A DNA stretch of 64,000 bases, from the NCBI GenBank assembly GCA_958510875.1, contig OY294071.1:37850581-37914580 (forward strand), given 5' to 3'. Position 1 is the stretch's first letter. Each line of letters starts with the position of its first letter. The DNA is from Endomychus coccineus (Eukaryota > Arthropoda > Insecta > Coleoptera > Endomychidae). The notes under the pieces are model-generated. The model saw only the letters and a list, made by a program, of their open reading frames with translations, was not told the DNA's origin and did no database searches. A program made the translations under genes and the position numbers. Shown here piece after piece: positions 25,301-37,277 of this stretch.

Positions 25301-28300
25301 TCAATTGTGAAGGAGCGGTTTCCACAATTTTGTTAGAATGTTAAAACCGTATTTGAAGCAATTCTCTAGTTTTGATGGTAGTCCCATACATTGCTAAAAC
25401 ACATACAAATTCTCATGCAGCTATTTCACCTTCAATTTGTCTGGTTGTTACTACATTTAAATGAATTAAATAATTATTGAAACCTATATCTTCGGTGGGG
25501 CCAAACTAGAAGGAACATTCTATCTAGGTATGTAGAACGTTTAGTCCACACAAAGAAAAATAATGGTGAAAAATCAGCGTTAGCAGAACATATTGTATAA
25601 GCGAAAAAGCAATTTAATGAATTCAGAATTATCTCCATCTAAGGGAAGGGGGGAGTTGGATAAAATGAGGTAGTAGGATAAAACGGGGTAATTTCTATTC
25701 CAGTCACGTATTTGATGAAATCTGTAAATTATTACACATTATAATACAAGAAGATTCACATCTCATGTCATATCTTTCAAAAAACAAGTGTTTCGAATAT
25801 CATTCCTAGAAGAATGGCGTCACTAATATGACGTTTCTTCTGCGCCTATCTTTCAGAGTGGCGGGTTGAGTTGAACGAGTACTAGAAGATATGAACTATG
25901 ATTGTCTCATATGGTCTGTTTCCTCTGTCGCTCATTAAATTTATTTGTATTATGATCAGGATGATCACATTGTTGGAACTAAAATTTATATTAGGGGATT
26001 ATTTGTCACAATGTTCATTTTCTAATTAAATCTTTGAAAATAGCATTTTAATTTGATTTGGTCGTTTTGTAAAATTATCGAAAAGGAGATATCAATCTAT
26101 ATTTTACGAACTAAAAAAGCAGGGAAGCATACGTGATCCCTTCAAATGTTTACTGCTCATGATAGTTGGTAAAATTATTATCTACCACTAGTGGCCTTTT
26201 GATAGAAGATATTCAAGAGATTTATCATAATATAATTCAATGTAAAAGAAACTTCACCATTGTTTCTGATCAGATTATGTGTAATTTTCTAAATACATCT
26301 AGTTTCGAACATTTCCCTAAGACGGGTTTTGCCAAATATGTTGTTGACTTACATATAGCGTATTTTTATCAATCAATTTCTTATAATAAAGTTGATAGTT
26401 TCACTATAAATAAGGAAAAATCACACTTATCCACTAAAAATACTGTTAAAGTACTGAGGACCTTCATCGTCAGAGTAAACCAAATTGTAAATCAAAATGT
26501 GTCTGTTTAAATACTGTTTGGGGATAATAATGTAAACAAGGGGTACCACGAGCTGGAGATAAATAGGAAATTAATAAACGGCTTTTTTGTTTATACATTA
26601 CCATCCCTTCTAAATTACCTAGATATTTGTAAGTACTGTATTTTAAACGACTTATTTATAATATTATAGTGTATCCACAATATGAACTCTTTTATAGTGT
26701 ATTTGAATACTTTGATATTCCTAAAACATTCGTGACGAAATATATTATGCAGAAGAATTGTTTTATTTCCAAAAGATTAACCGTAATGGCTGAATAAACA
26801 AATTCCACGCAGAACTGGGACATTCTGTTGTGAACAAATCCATAAATAATAGTGAAGATATGAGCTTGTACAGATTAGAATATAAAGTGTGCCCTAAATT
26901 GATAATGAATGTATTTGAATTCCGGAAGCTAAGGAATAGGAAAACGGCTTTATGGGGAATAGGGTTTCAGACAATTTGCTTATTAATTGCAACCTATTCA
27001 GGTCTCGTGTTATTCGATGTTCGATACATCACCGAAATAGATGAGAAAAAATTATAGTATAAATCATATGACAAATACACAGTAGTTTCCTAAATTTCGT
27101 ATTTTTCCTGAATTTATCGGAGGTGGAACAATATTTGGCGCAATGTTATTCCGTAAGGTGATGACGTTCATTTGAATTTGTTGAGATAAACGTTGAGATT
27201 GTTCTTTAACAAGACATTCACGTTCCTCAGCAAGTTTACGTTCATTTTCTGCTTGATGTTCAAGTTCCTCAGCTCTTTGACGCTCTTCCTTGGCTTGTCC
27301 TTTTACCGTGAACAATTCTTTCAATTGATTATTTTGTGATTTCAACAATTCCACAGATTGTTGTTCATAGAATTTCTCGTACTCACAATATTTCACCATA
27401 TTAAATTTCATCAAAGAAAACAGTTCAAGTAACTCGATAACATTGGGTGTTCGCAGTTGCATCAATAATGCTTCTTTTTTCATCCGCTGTATCACATGTT
27501 TATAAATGATGAATATGGGGGTTCCTTATGTCAAAATAAAACGAAAAGAAATTTCACGACATATGTAATAGACCAATACTATACACAAGCAGATCAAGTA
27601 TACAATACAGATGATTCTGCAGTGAATACAGTTCTTAAACTAAGAAAATTTATTGCACAGAAGGGCCATTAACAACATATGCCACCAGCAATTATGGAAG
27701 GTTGTCCATTAGGTTCAATTTCAAATTGGTAGTTGATAGAGACTTGATGGATGAATTCAGATCATTTCATTAAATATTTGCAGCATTTTGTTTGCCAAGC
27801 CTCATAGAACTCTAGTGACGATAACTATTGCCCGCGAAAATGATATAATCATGGTTTCATTGCCACCACATACCAGTCACCGGTTACAACCATTGAACTG
27901 CTGTGTCTACAGAGACAGACAGTTCATAACAAAATCAAAGTCTTCAAGAATGCGGTCTGTAGAAAAGCCTTTACAAGCATCACTAGATTAGAAAAAGTTA
28001 TCAAATGGTTACAGGTACCTGGAATTGTCCCACTCTAATTTCCCCAAAACATGTCTGAAAGATCTCAAAATTCCAGCATTCAGAAGAATTGACGAGCACA
28101 CCAATTAAAAACTTGAATGTAGCTGATTAAGAAGAAAGCTTACATAAAGCATTACCTACAGCCGCAAAAAAGGAGGGACGAATAATTTTGTAACAAGAAA
28201 CAAAAATGAAAAGAAATAAGGATGGACAGAAAAAACCAAAAAAACAAGAGTTACTTTTTAGTCGACTGTTGAAACTAATTGATTCAAGAGATGGTAGCGA

Positions 28301-29522
28301 CAAGAATACTCATTGCATTTACTGCACAGATAGCTTCTTCCAATCTAAGTCAAATGAAAGATGTCGTGTGTGTAAAAATTGGGCAGATGATGCTTTTGCT
28401 AATTCCGAGAAGTGCGACAACAACATTGTTGTTATTAATATAAATTCTTCTTCTTTCAATAAATGAGTTACCTTTTAACAAACCGTATTATAATTTCCGC
28501 AGATATTTCATTTGGGGCACACAGTATAACGAGTGATCCTCTGTGCTTGAGAAGAGCTCATTTTTTATGAACTTATTTAAAGAAGAAAAACCTGTAGAGT
28601 TATGCACCTAGTGCATTGTCTGTCTATACATTACAATTTTAGATCTATGATAGCGAAAATTTGAGAGATTTTTTGTGACTAATAATTGTTATTAACTTAA
28701 GAACATTACGTGATCCTTCTTCCCGTACAAGCTACCCATTGTCGAAATTTATTAATATCTGAACAAAATGTTTCATGATTATAAAATAGTGTCATCCTCA
28801 GAAGAAACAGTATTTCAAAGAAGATACATCTTGACATCTGGTTGGTCACAGGGTTGAACAACTTCTTACTTCTGTCGTAAAGGTAGAGTATTTGGTGTCA
28901 TCTATTCTATCGAAGCTGAACTGTCATTATTATTCATGCTATGACGAATCCCATCAACATTCAGTGTCAATTATTTGTTCCTATATTTTTGTAGGTTCTA
29001 GATGGCACTTATCCTGTGATTATATTGTATGTAAAATAGTTGAAAATTTTGATAATTTGAAATCTGCAATAACTCCTTCCAAATCGTTTCGTTAATAAAG
29101 AAGAAAACGATTTCATCAAGTATCATCAAATTTGGCCAAACATTATCCATTACCCAATGCCTATATAATAATGCACACTCGTGATATAATTTCAGAAATT
29201 CCCTTTCGATGCAATATACTTGTATTCCCAGTAATTTCTTCGATTTGGTTGAAATTTACATTATTTCAATTTTTTATCACACCAAACATTGAGCAAATGA
29301 AATACCAAAATAAATTATGGTGGGATTATTTTTTATTATATATTCTGAGCAATAGAAGAGAGTTGGGGCAAAACATAATATACTAGCTTCAATTAAAATG
29401 ATTACTCACCGAGTCATACTAACTTCCAGTCTTAAACCGGTACCAACTGCCTTGATTTTATCACATAAGTGTGAAATCTCTGAAGTCCAACCTGGAACAG
29501 GGAGAGATAGTCCTACTAACAA
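19400..29522 (-). CDS. exon-like blocks of an unrecognised minus-strand gene (partial model)
   Basis: Three blocks look like real exons. 29410-29522 is bounded by TTATCAG and CG|GTGAGT and reads LLVGLSLPVPGWTSEI and then KAVGTGLRLEVSMTR. 21492-21607 is bounded by CTCCTTAG and CAT|GTAAGT and reads ITCFVGNDFYNTKYIC and EYILLKRYCLQENIH in phase 0. 19400-19627 starts after CCACAAAAG in phase 0, so it joins the previous block perfectly; it reads DQNEPKSNHLTIKFNPEMM, VSFERTFLDIMKEIERILH and CLCNDGARLEDIFTI, then TGA. The phase at the end of 29410-29522 (2) does not fit the start of 21492-21607, so at least one exon is missing. A candidate 31-nt exon at 24278-24308 fits the former but not the latter. 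The first exon was not found. I do not recognise the protein; it is hydrophilic with a helical C-terminus and no transposon motif. Confidence 0.5.
21608..24879. other. gene-poor interval (intron of the putative minus-strand gene)
   Basis: AT-rich. An open stretch at about 22490-22656 on the minus strand ends in a good donor (CTTGCT|GTAAGT), but no matching acceptor was identified. Otherwise no repeat or gene recognised. Confidence 0.4.
24880..25660 (+). mobile_element. Penelope-like retroelement fragment with GIY-YIG motif
   Basis: Frame 25493-25642 (+) reads WGQTRRNILSRYVERLVH and then EKSALAEHIV, a stop, and AKKQFNEFRIIS. The GQTxRxLxxR and SALAEH motifs are those of the Penelope GIY-YIG nuclease. 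The left part (24880-25110) contains gacgtttcgatatt and a segment around tgaaatgcgtctgcagccga that recurs inverted at 37195-37275. The whole is a degraded copy; the reverse transcriptase part was not seen. Confidence 0.7.
25661..27063. other. gene-poor interval with one inverted-repeat partner
   Basis: No supported gene. Segment 26393-26477 (cactataaataaggaaaaatc ... gtcagagtaaac) is similar to 31565-31645 in reverse orientation. Open frames at 26166-26510 and 26830-27057 have AT-driven composition and no recognisable domain. Confidence 0.4.
27064..27495 (-). CDS. 143-codon coiled-coil frame of unknown origin
   Basis: Uninterrupted frame beginning MIQRMKKEALLMQLRTPNVI. Residues 1-45 could fold as a small helical unit. 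Residues 45-110 are a strong coiled coil, rich in E, K, Q and R (for example QAKEERQRAEELEHQAENE), then a short proline-containing tail (NIVPPPINSGK). I do not recognise the family. Coiled coils of this kind follow DNA-binding heads in some proteins of large insect DNA viruses, but nothing here proves that. It lies beside a pogo-type relic on the other strand. It could be one exon of a longer gene, or a relic. Confidence 0.45.
   Translation of the reverse strand: MIQRMKKEALLMQLRTPNVIELLELFSLMKFNMVKYCEYEKFYEQQSVELLKSQNNQLKELFTVKGQAKEERQRAEELEHQAENERKLAEERECLVKEQSQRLSQQIQMNVITLRNNIAPNIVPPPINSGKIRNLGNYCVFVI
27670..28466 (+). pseudogene. pogo/jerky-type DDE transposase relic
   Basis: Plus-strand fragments in several frames follow the order of a pogo-type transposase: PPAIMEGCPLGSISN, GWMNSDHFIKYLQHFV, then ENDIIMVSLPPHTSHRLQPL and NCCVYRDR. 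The third catalytic aspartate of LQPLD is replaced by asparagine (LQPLN), and the DNH motif is destroyed. The 3' part (28206-28466) encodes CIYCTDSFFQSKSNERC and CRVCKNWADDAFANS, the cysteine-rich tail often found on this family. Stops and frameshifts exclude activity. Borders were not resolved. Confidence 0.75.
28467..29409. other. AT-rich interval without recognised features
   Basis: No supported gene or repeat. It may be intron of the putative minus-strand gene whose exon ends at 29410. Confidence 0.4.
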
Positions 29523-30990
29523 CTGATAACATTCAATATTGGTGAGATTGAAACACATTTAAGGAAAGCGATAAACGTATCCCAGTACTCGATATTGGGA
29601 AACACGTTACTTATTATCAGGACGAATTAAAAAAGACGTGTAACTACAACTCAAACAATTCACAAACATTCATCGTTTAACAATGGTTGGTGAGTGCATG
29701 ATAACTTTAAAACGGTTTATCCTATTTGGTTAACTAGACTCAACACAAGGTCTTTATAGCCCCTTTTCTTTGTAAATCGCTATTAGCTACTTACTTTTGA
29801 TGGGATACGTTGCTGTCACATTGTTAAAATACGCGTGTAGGTAGGTAATAATAGCCTTACAACTTTAATTTCTTTGTTTTATCATTTTTGTTACTTCCGT
29901 TTGTACTTCTTTTCATGCGTATATTCGAATTATTTTATTTTTTAATGAAAGGAAATTAAATGAAATTTTCACAGGACCGTATTCAAGTTTTTACGTGTCT
30001 TCGCTTCGTTGAAATGATGCTGTATGGTAAAGCATCGCGAGAAAAGTATCCGACCTTAGAATAGGCTACCCTTACCAATATTCTAAAAAACGTATATCTG
30101 ACATATCTATATCCAATATTTTCGAGTAATCTAATCGACACGAGTTTATACGGAGAAACTCATCAGCAATCATCAATACCAATAACAATGGTAAGTGAAA
30201 CGTTTTTCTCATACCAGCAAAGGAAAATTCCTTAATGCATATGATATTCTACACTTATGAGGCCGGGTATTTTTTAAATAATTTGACTGAATAAATTATT
30301 TTCAAGTCATCCATTTAAATATGGCATCTCTTATAAACAAATAAGATTACAATACATAAGTAACAATAAAACTACGATTCATTAACTATCATTGTATTTA
30401 TTTTAAACGAAATTCCGAAGTTGATAAGGTCATTTTCAGAACATACAATCTATCATATCATAAATAAGTGGCTTACGTTTATAGTATTATCCTTTCCCCA
30501 ATTATATTCACAATAAGTAAATTTAGTAGATACCGATAGTCATATTCTCGAAAATATCTAGTAGTTCACATTCCCTGTTGAATATTAAACGATTTCAAGT
30601 GCACACAGTACATGGTGTAAATAGCGAAAACAATTGATTGCACGCTTTGAACATAGCACAATAATAATCTAATATTCGATACGAAATTTTAACTAAATTA
30701 TTACAATGATTTATCTATTGTGAACCAGTAATTCAAATCGGAAGAGCAAAGTACTTATTTGTTCAAACTGATTATTATATTTAGTTACGTCAAAATGTAC
30801 ATATTTAACTTCTATTTCTTGCAATATAATGGAAGCCTCTCATTTGTTAATGAATAAACTTAAAGTTTTAGTTAATATCATTATAAAATTGAATAGAATC
30901 ATCCATTACAGATGGAAATGCATTATAAACTTAAATAAAACAATAATCAAAAGTTTGATTTTCACTAATTTAACACATTAATGTGACTAG
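29523..30990. other. AT-rich interval upstream of the exon at 29410-29522
   Basis: Nothing recognised. If the minus-strand gene is real, upstream exons or the promoter could lie here or further right. Slightly richer GC at 29980-30060 without an open frame. Confidence 0.35.
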
Positions 30991-31079
30991 TTTTGCTAAC
31001 ATCGTAGCTGGTTCAAGCAGAGATTACAAAATAATATATTTTGTAATATCTGTTTGAAAAAGCTACGGTGTTAGAGCAA
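30991..31079. repeat. imperfect 89-bp hairpin
   Basis: Left arm ttttgctaacatcgtagctg... and right arm ...agctacggtgttagagcaa are near-complementary over about 43 bases, meeting in an ataatatatt centre. Likely a miniature foldback element. Confidence 0.7.
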
Positions 31080-31557
31080 TCTTTAGTTTAATATCATTAT
31101 GACATTAGGCATATCTGAACCTATGCCTAATATAGGAAAATATAATTTTTCTTTTATAACTATTGATGTTTCAATTCCTGCAAAAATCTCTGATAAGTAA
31201 ATTCTTTATGCATGACTGGGAAATTAACTAGAATGATTTGCGAAATACAGAGACAACAAACAGATTTCTACAATATTAAATTCAGAGTGAAAATATCTAA
31301 TCTTCAATAGTTTCTTCCTAAACCAGCGTGGGGATGTTCTGTTGTTAGAGTAGGGATGTTATATTGCCTTTCTACGGAAAATTGTAAAGATAAATACTAC
31401 CGATTGGATTTGATCTAGTTTCTTCTCGTTTGGCGACAAAATGAAAAGGATCATAAATCAAAAACAACGTTTTAAAGACGGGTATTCTAAAATCAAACTA
31501 AGCAAAATTTGATCATCTAGGCATCTCGAATTACAGCCAAAATTGTTCAACAGTAGC

Positions 31558-31645
31558 CATCAGAGTAAAATTAATTTACTCTGATGATGGCCAAAAGGTT
31601 CTTTAACAGTATTTTTAGTGGATAAGGGTGACTATTTCTTATTTA
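31558..31645. repeat. short hairpin plus inverted copy of 26393-26477
   Basis: catcagagtaaa pairs with tttactctgatg across a 4-base centre. The following tgatggccaaaaggttcttt ... gtggataagggtgac is the reverse of a sequence near 26.4 kb (tatccactaaaaatactgtt). Confidence 0.6.
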
Positions 31646-31964
31646 TAGAGTAAACATTGTAATAAAAGTTATATTTGTTCCAGATAACGTTTCCAAATTT
31701 CTTCTACGTAATACCTGAAATATATTATGTAAATGAGATAATGATCAAGATATCCCTGTTTGTGTTTGCGTATAGACTATCGGAATGAAAAGTAGAACAT
31801 AATAAAAAATCGTCCTTTTGTCTCCTCACATTTATGATAACAATTCATTGTGGGAATGATTTACAATACTTTTATCGTCAAATAAACATTTCATTCGGAT
31901 ATGTCTTACGGATATTTTTTCTGAACTTGGCAACGGAATTTTCATTTATTCATTTCATTTATTT

Positions 31965-32029
31965 ATTAAACCAGGTTTACACAGTAAACATTACAGTCTG
32001 TAATGTTTACTGTGTAAACCTGGTTTAAT
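31965..32029. repeat. perfect 65-bp palindrome
   Basis: Arms 31965-31996 and 31998-32029 (attaaaccaggtttacacag outward, mirrored as ctgtgtaaacctggtttaat) are exactly complementary, with a single unpaired T at 31997. Confidence 0.95.
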
Positions 32030-32429
32030 ATATAATCCTGCAGAGGTACCGTAGATTATTGTACGCAGACTGGTTACAACGTCACAGAAATTATAACAAT
32101 ATATAAAAAAATTAATAATTGATACTAAAACCTAAACTGAAAAAGAAGGTAGTAACTAGTCAGTTTGATGTGTAGTTTGATATTTTATAAATCTGCGTGC
32201 TTAATTGCTTTGTTAGTTGTTCGGCAGTTTATTCAAAGTTCATTCATATAGCTGAAATATATTTAGGTTGTGTGCTTGGGATTATACCCTATTTTTATAC
32301 AATATTATTTTAAATTGACGTGTGCAAATACTATGTATAAAAGCATAAATAAATAAATATGAATATTATAGGTTGAGTACCTACTATATGAGATACCACG
32401 ACTGTGGAGTGTAATATAGTATATTTAGT

Positions 32430-32648
32430 TTACTCCAACACCTTTTTTCCACTTAACTTTTAACATATAAGGGCGATTGTTTCTTTTTATAGTGTAAAAC
32501 GTAACTTATCTGAAGCACTTTTCAATGGAGATGCAGTCATAATCAGAGACTTGTGTAAAAAGAGTTTGTCTTAGTTAATGGCTGCATCACAGTTGAAAAG
32601 GACTTTAGATAAGTTACAATTTAAGTGGAAAAAGGGTGTTAGTGTACA
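32430..32648. mobile_element. ~219-bp foldback element
   Basis: The left half (tactccaacaccttttttcc ... gtaacttatctgaagcactt) is an imperfect inverted copy of the right half (aaaggactttagataagtta ... ggaaaaagggtgttagtgta). The arms cover almost the whole element, with the centre near 32563. No coding capacity. Confidence 0.75.
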
Positions 32649-35600
32649 CTAAAAATTCTTCCTTTGGGTAGGCAGGTAATACAATATCTTATTTGTTCCT
32701 TGTTTTTGATACATTATACTTTTCAGATAACTCTTTGTAATATGCAATATGCACAAGTTGTAATTGTAATGTAAAGGCTATTTTAATAGCTTAAATATTA
32801 CAGACATAGAATTGACAATGACGTTTTCTACAAGACGAGAAGTAATTAAATTATAAAATACGATACTGCAGACATCTATGAATCAATAGTTGAATTTGAG
32901 TATTTTGGAATAGTTATCTACTCAACTAAACGATTCTACATTATAGAATCATGGAAATTGTCTACGAAAATATCTCGTGAATAAATGGAAACTTTTAAGG
33001 AATTTAATATTTAAAATCTGCCCTATTGAGTTTTCGTAGTAGTCGAAGACAGATTCAATTGGCGTAGCAAATGTAATGGTAATTGTCAGAGTAATTGTTT
33101 ATCCATAACCTTCATTCCAATTAAAGCTGTTTTTCAGAATGTGTTTCATGTAAGTCAAATTACTGAGAGTATCCTTCGCCTTTAGAGTAATACATCTAAT
33201 ACAAATAAAGTTAAACAACAATGCCGTATTAACACATCAAAGAAAGCACTTTTATCATTCAGGGCCGGTCTTTATTATTAGGAGCGAAAATGATCTCGCA
33301 TCTCACGGTTACTTCAAGACCACCTTGACCAGATTTTAAACATATTATCCGGTTCATCAAAATGACACTTGATATGTACATTAGTCGTAGCAATTCTATT
33401 AACATATTCTAGTTTGAGCAATCCATTTTCCAACTTCTCTGTTACACGACTTTTTTATCGCTGTAATCTGGTCACTTTGAGTCAAAAGTTCCAACATGTT
33501 CTACAGCTTATGAGACATTTCTAATTCTATATCATGTTATAGATTAAAACAGACGAAAATCAGTTCTTGGTATTCCTATGTATTCAATTAATGCAAGTTT
33601 GTTCCGATAATCTAAGTGTCAATTTCAAAATGAGAATATTTGACCAACAGTTCTTTTTTCAATTCCACGTATCTAATTCTGAATTTGTCGGTTTGATTTA
33701 AACCTTTCCTTCAAAAACATTTTAGTACTTGACTAGGAAATACAGGAATGTCGTTTAGAAAATGAAATCAAATTCCCCATTCAAGAAAAGGAAATGTACT
33801 CACTTAAAGGTAATACAATAAAATCACATTCCAACTCCCTATTCAGTTGAAATTCTCATCAATTGATGTGTATTTGCACCTACTTGACATTTTTTTGGAG
33901 TCCTCGAGTACTAAATAAAGATAAAAGAAATAAAAGCATGTATAAATTGTTTTTTTTTTATTTTGACCTATGCAGTAATAAACTAAGTATTATTCAAAGT
34001 GAAGTATTTACAAATTCACTAATCCACATTTGTTAAAAATAATTTATTACAAATTTACAATATATGATCTACAAGATTCTACCAAATTAGAAGTCAGTTT
34101 ATATTGAATACATTACACTTAAAATCAAATAACACATCTTGTAGCTCATATCAAGTACTTTAATAAATTAAAGTTTCTTTGCTTTATATAATTTGGCCTT
34201 TACTGAAACAGAGCATTGAAGAGAATGATGGATAATACATAGGTTCCTGTTTAAAAATACATTCTATTTAAAAATTGTCTAAAAGCATATTATATTCTTC
34301 TTTCTTGTATGTGTTGTTGTGTAGTACTGTTGCTTGTGGTAGTTCGATGTATGTGAAGGTGTTTGTATGCTTTTGCGAGTCCCGATTCGCTTTCATCCAT
34401 GGACGATTCTAGTTTTCTTTGGTCTTAAGTTGAATATTCTTCAATTAATATATTGAAAGTTGTGCGTGTTTAGAAGTGAATGTCTTCGTCTGCGTCCACT
34501 GTATGTTACCAGAGGAATAGGTCTGTTTGGCATGTGTGACCATCCATTTTATTACATTCAATTATCAGTAGCCGCTCAGTTTAATGTATGTATCGTTTTG
34601 GTTCCTCTTTCGATGTCTTCGGAGAACTTATGTGGAAATGTGGTTGTATATACACATAGTAATAAGTCATCAAGTATAAAGTATGAGTCAGTGTATAGCG
34701 CGATCTCTTATTGCTATTCTAAGCCGTATTTCTTGTTGTCAAGTTGATGAAAAACTGGACTCATCCATTGCCGGAGTGTACTCACCTGAAATGTGATGTT
34801 TTATGTCCATTACATTTCACGACTGGTGAAATTAAGATTTCCAGTGTTTTATTTCGTTTTGGAGGCCTGTAATATGGCTTGTTTGTAGTTTGTATAAATA
34901 TGGATCAACCAAACTATCTAATGCGTTACAAATAATTACTCTGTGTAATAACACCTGCTGTTTTTCTTGCACGAATCAAAGATAGTTGAGTAGTATATTG
35001 AATTTCCTCCAACAGTTGCCAAGTTTATAACTAGTTATGTTACTTAATAAATGTTCTGGCGACGGGAGATGATTTTTTGAAGTACTTCTGCATTTCATGA
35101 CAGCTGTCTTGCAAAACCCTGCAGACTAGTATATTTTCTAGATCTGACATTTTAATCTCAGGAATCTATGATTTTCACATGCCCATATGCCTACTGGACA
35201 CAACAGTCATGATAATTATGCTACACAGATTATAACATGTTCAATTTGTTTGATTCAATTAATAAATTCACATCTTTAAGGAACTATGTATTCGAGATAC
35301 CTTGGAAATATAAGTAACATAGATAAACATCAGGGAAGTATCTTACAAATTCATAATTATTTTCAATACTTTTTATTCCGAGTTGCATTTATCGATGACT
35401 TTGTCAGTTATTTAAATAAGTGTGTGAGAAAACTGTAATATATGAATTTTCTACTGTAAAAATGCAATAATACAACAATTGATTAAAGAAGTATTATTGC
35501 ATTTGGTGGAGAAGTTTCAAACCGAATATACATACATCTTGCACAGCCCTGACGTGACACGTGACACCAAACCGAGTTTGGCCACAAAAATGTTAAAAAC

Positions 35601-35724
35601 TCGGGTGTCGAATGTATTTCAATGTTATAATTTATACAAAAACGAGAATTCTACAAGTGATTAAGGATACTGCTCCTTAAAAATAATGTTTTTTAATAAT
35701 TAGTTATACTTATTATATTCGGTA
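32649..35724. other. gene-poor interval
   Basis: About 3 kb without a supported gene. 34290-34780 is less AT-rich, and its minus strand has a 50-codon frame (KLESSMDESESGLAKAYKH...), but no splice or family support. cagggccggtct at 33260 looks like a transposon end, but no partner was found. Confidence 0.4.
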
Positions 35725-36310
35725 TCTCAGTGCCCCTGCGTTAGTGGAATATCTTCAAAATCACAATGCCATCATTAAACCATACATTTCAGTACAGCGG
35801 AAGTGAATTATGAATAATGTCTAAAATATATATAAATTCTGGAGAATGTCATAGAAATCGCCGAGCTGCCTTGCAATTATATGTAGCCGGAGATCCAGGC
35901 AGACGAAGACCACGAATGCATTTTCAATGCTTGGCTTCTTTAGCAGCAAATGGTTCTTCGCGGAAAGCAGCAACTTAAAACAGGCTGCTGTTTTAGGAAG
36001 ATTGCATATGAATCCTCATATGTCCATTAGGGACATAGAAAACGAGAGCCATGTTGTTACTGTCATCTTAATTCAGAGATATATACAATTTTTTGTTGAA
36101 GAACTGCCTGTTTATTTTGAAATTGACAGAATCTTGACTGAATACTTTTCCGGGAAGATGGATGCGTAGAAAAGGGGTTGTCTGCAAGATCCCCGATTTG
36201 ACACCGCTCGATTTATTTTATGTGGGTACTTTGAAAGATTGAGTATATTCAGAGCGTTTAACGCTGGAACATTAAGAACGTTTTGAACGTCTACTGTAAT
36301 GTATTGTATA
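35725..36310 (+). pseudogene. Tc1/mariner-type transposase relic 1, internally deleted
   Basis: The N-terminal part at 35830-35925 reads SGECHRNRRAALQLYVAGDP and GRRRPRMHF, then AAVLGRLHMNPHMSIRDIE, matching the helix-turn-helix region of IS630/Tc1/mariner-like insect transposases. The C-terminal part follows after a large deletion: EYFSGKMDA, and in another frame PDLTPLDLFYVGTLKD, the region of the last catalytic aspartate. Frameshifts and stops are frequent. The left flank (35725-35800) recurs inverted at 41850-41970, so those bases are probably terminal repeat. Confidence 0.75.
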
Positions 36311-36399
36311 GTAACTATTTTTTTTTAAGTTTATATTTATATGAATATTAGAATGTAATTATTATTTCCCTCACTATACATAGTACCTATATAAGGTAA

Positions 36400-37277
36400 G
36401 GCAAGTATTGTAATCGGTCCAAAAAAGATTTTTCCAGATTTTCGAGGATATATCCGTTTCGAATATTTCTGAATTCATGAATCGATCTAGACTATTTTTG
36501 ACATGATGTGTGTCCCATCGACGGACTAGGTGGATTTTCCTTTTCTAAAGGTCGAATATAGTCAGCATACGTAGTTTCGTCGAAATCGGCTGGACTGTTT
36601 CAATATATACCTATGCAAAATTAGTCCTAATATATGTATATCAGTAATTTAGCGACATTTCTAAGCCCGATCGACTTGAAACCTGGAAACTTCCGATTTT
36701 CGACAAGACTAATCTGAATATGCCAATAACAAATTTCTACCGCACTTCCTTCCAGTCACATCGTCGGACATTCCTTCACTCTAACATCATTGCAGGCGTA
36801 TCTAAAGACAGCGTTACGAATTTTATTTTGTTGAATATAGGAAGGATTGTGCTGTGCAAAAATGTAAATTTGAGAAAATTCTGCGTAACCCACTTTGGAG
36901 ACGATTGCGCCGTTCCTATTGGTTATATGGATTCAAAGTTTGGAGACCGCTTTAAAGTGGTGAAAATAGAACTGTGTGGTTTTTGGGCGTTCTAGATCCG
37001 TTTCGAAAGGTACTTTTGACATCAATCTTCAGTTTCTCAAATGGAATTATAGTATTTTATTCAACTATATTGACAACCGTGTTTTTTTTTTTAAATATGT
37101 TTATTCTGTTTTCCTAGTATTCTGGATCTTTTTGACGTTTCGATAATATATTTTATGTTATTGCTATGTTAATTAGTATTTCCATCTAATTTAGAAAAAA
37201 AAATGTTTTCAGCAGTTTTAATTGGTTTTGAAAACACAAGTCGGCAGCAGACGCATTTCATTAATCAAAGTCATATA
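36400..37277 (+). repeat. dispersed repeat fragments left of the second mariner-like element
   Basis: 36890-37090 matches the SV2-like intron repeat at 14240-14440. 37125-37275 matches the Penelope-associated sequence at 24960-25110, partly inverted (aacacaagtcggcagcagac). A copy of gacgtttcgataat lies at 37131. The right flank of the mariner-like insertion (39130-39210) carries the same sequence inverted (ccgaaacgtc at 39197). Confidence 0.65.

Noticed and set aside
34310..34430. Minus-strand frame KLESSMDESESGLAKAYKH...
   Set aside because: About 50 codons with no convincing acceptor and no recognisable family; too weak to call.
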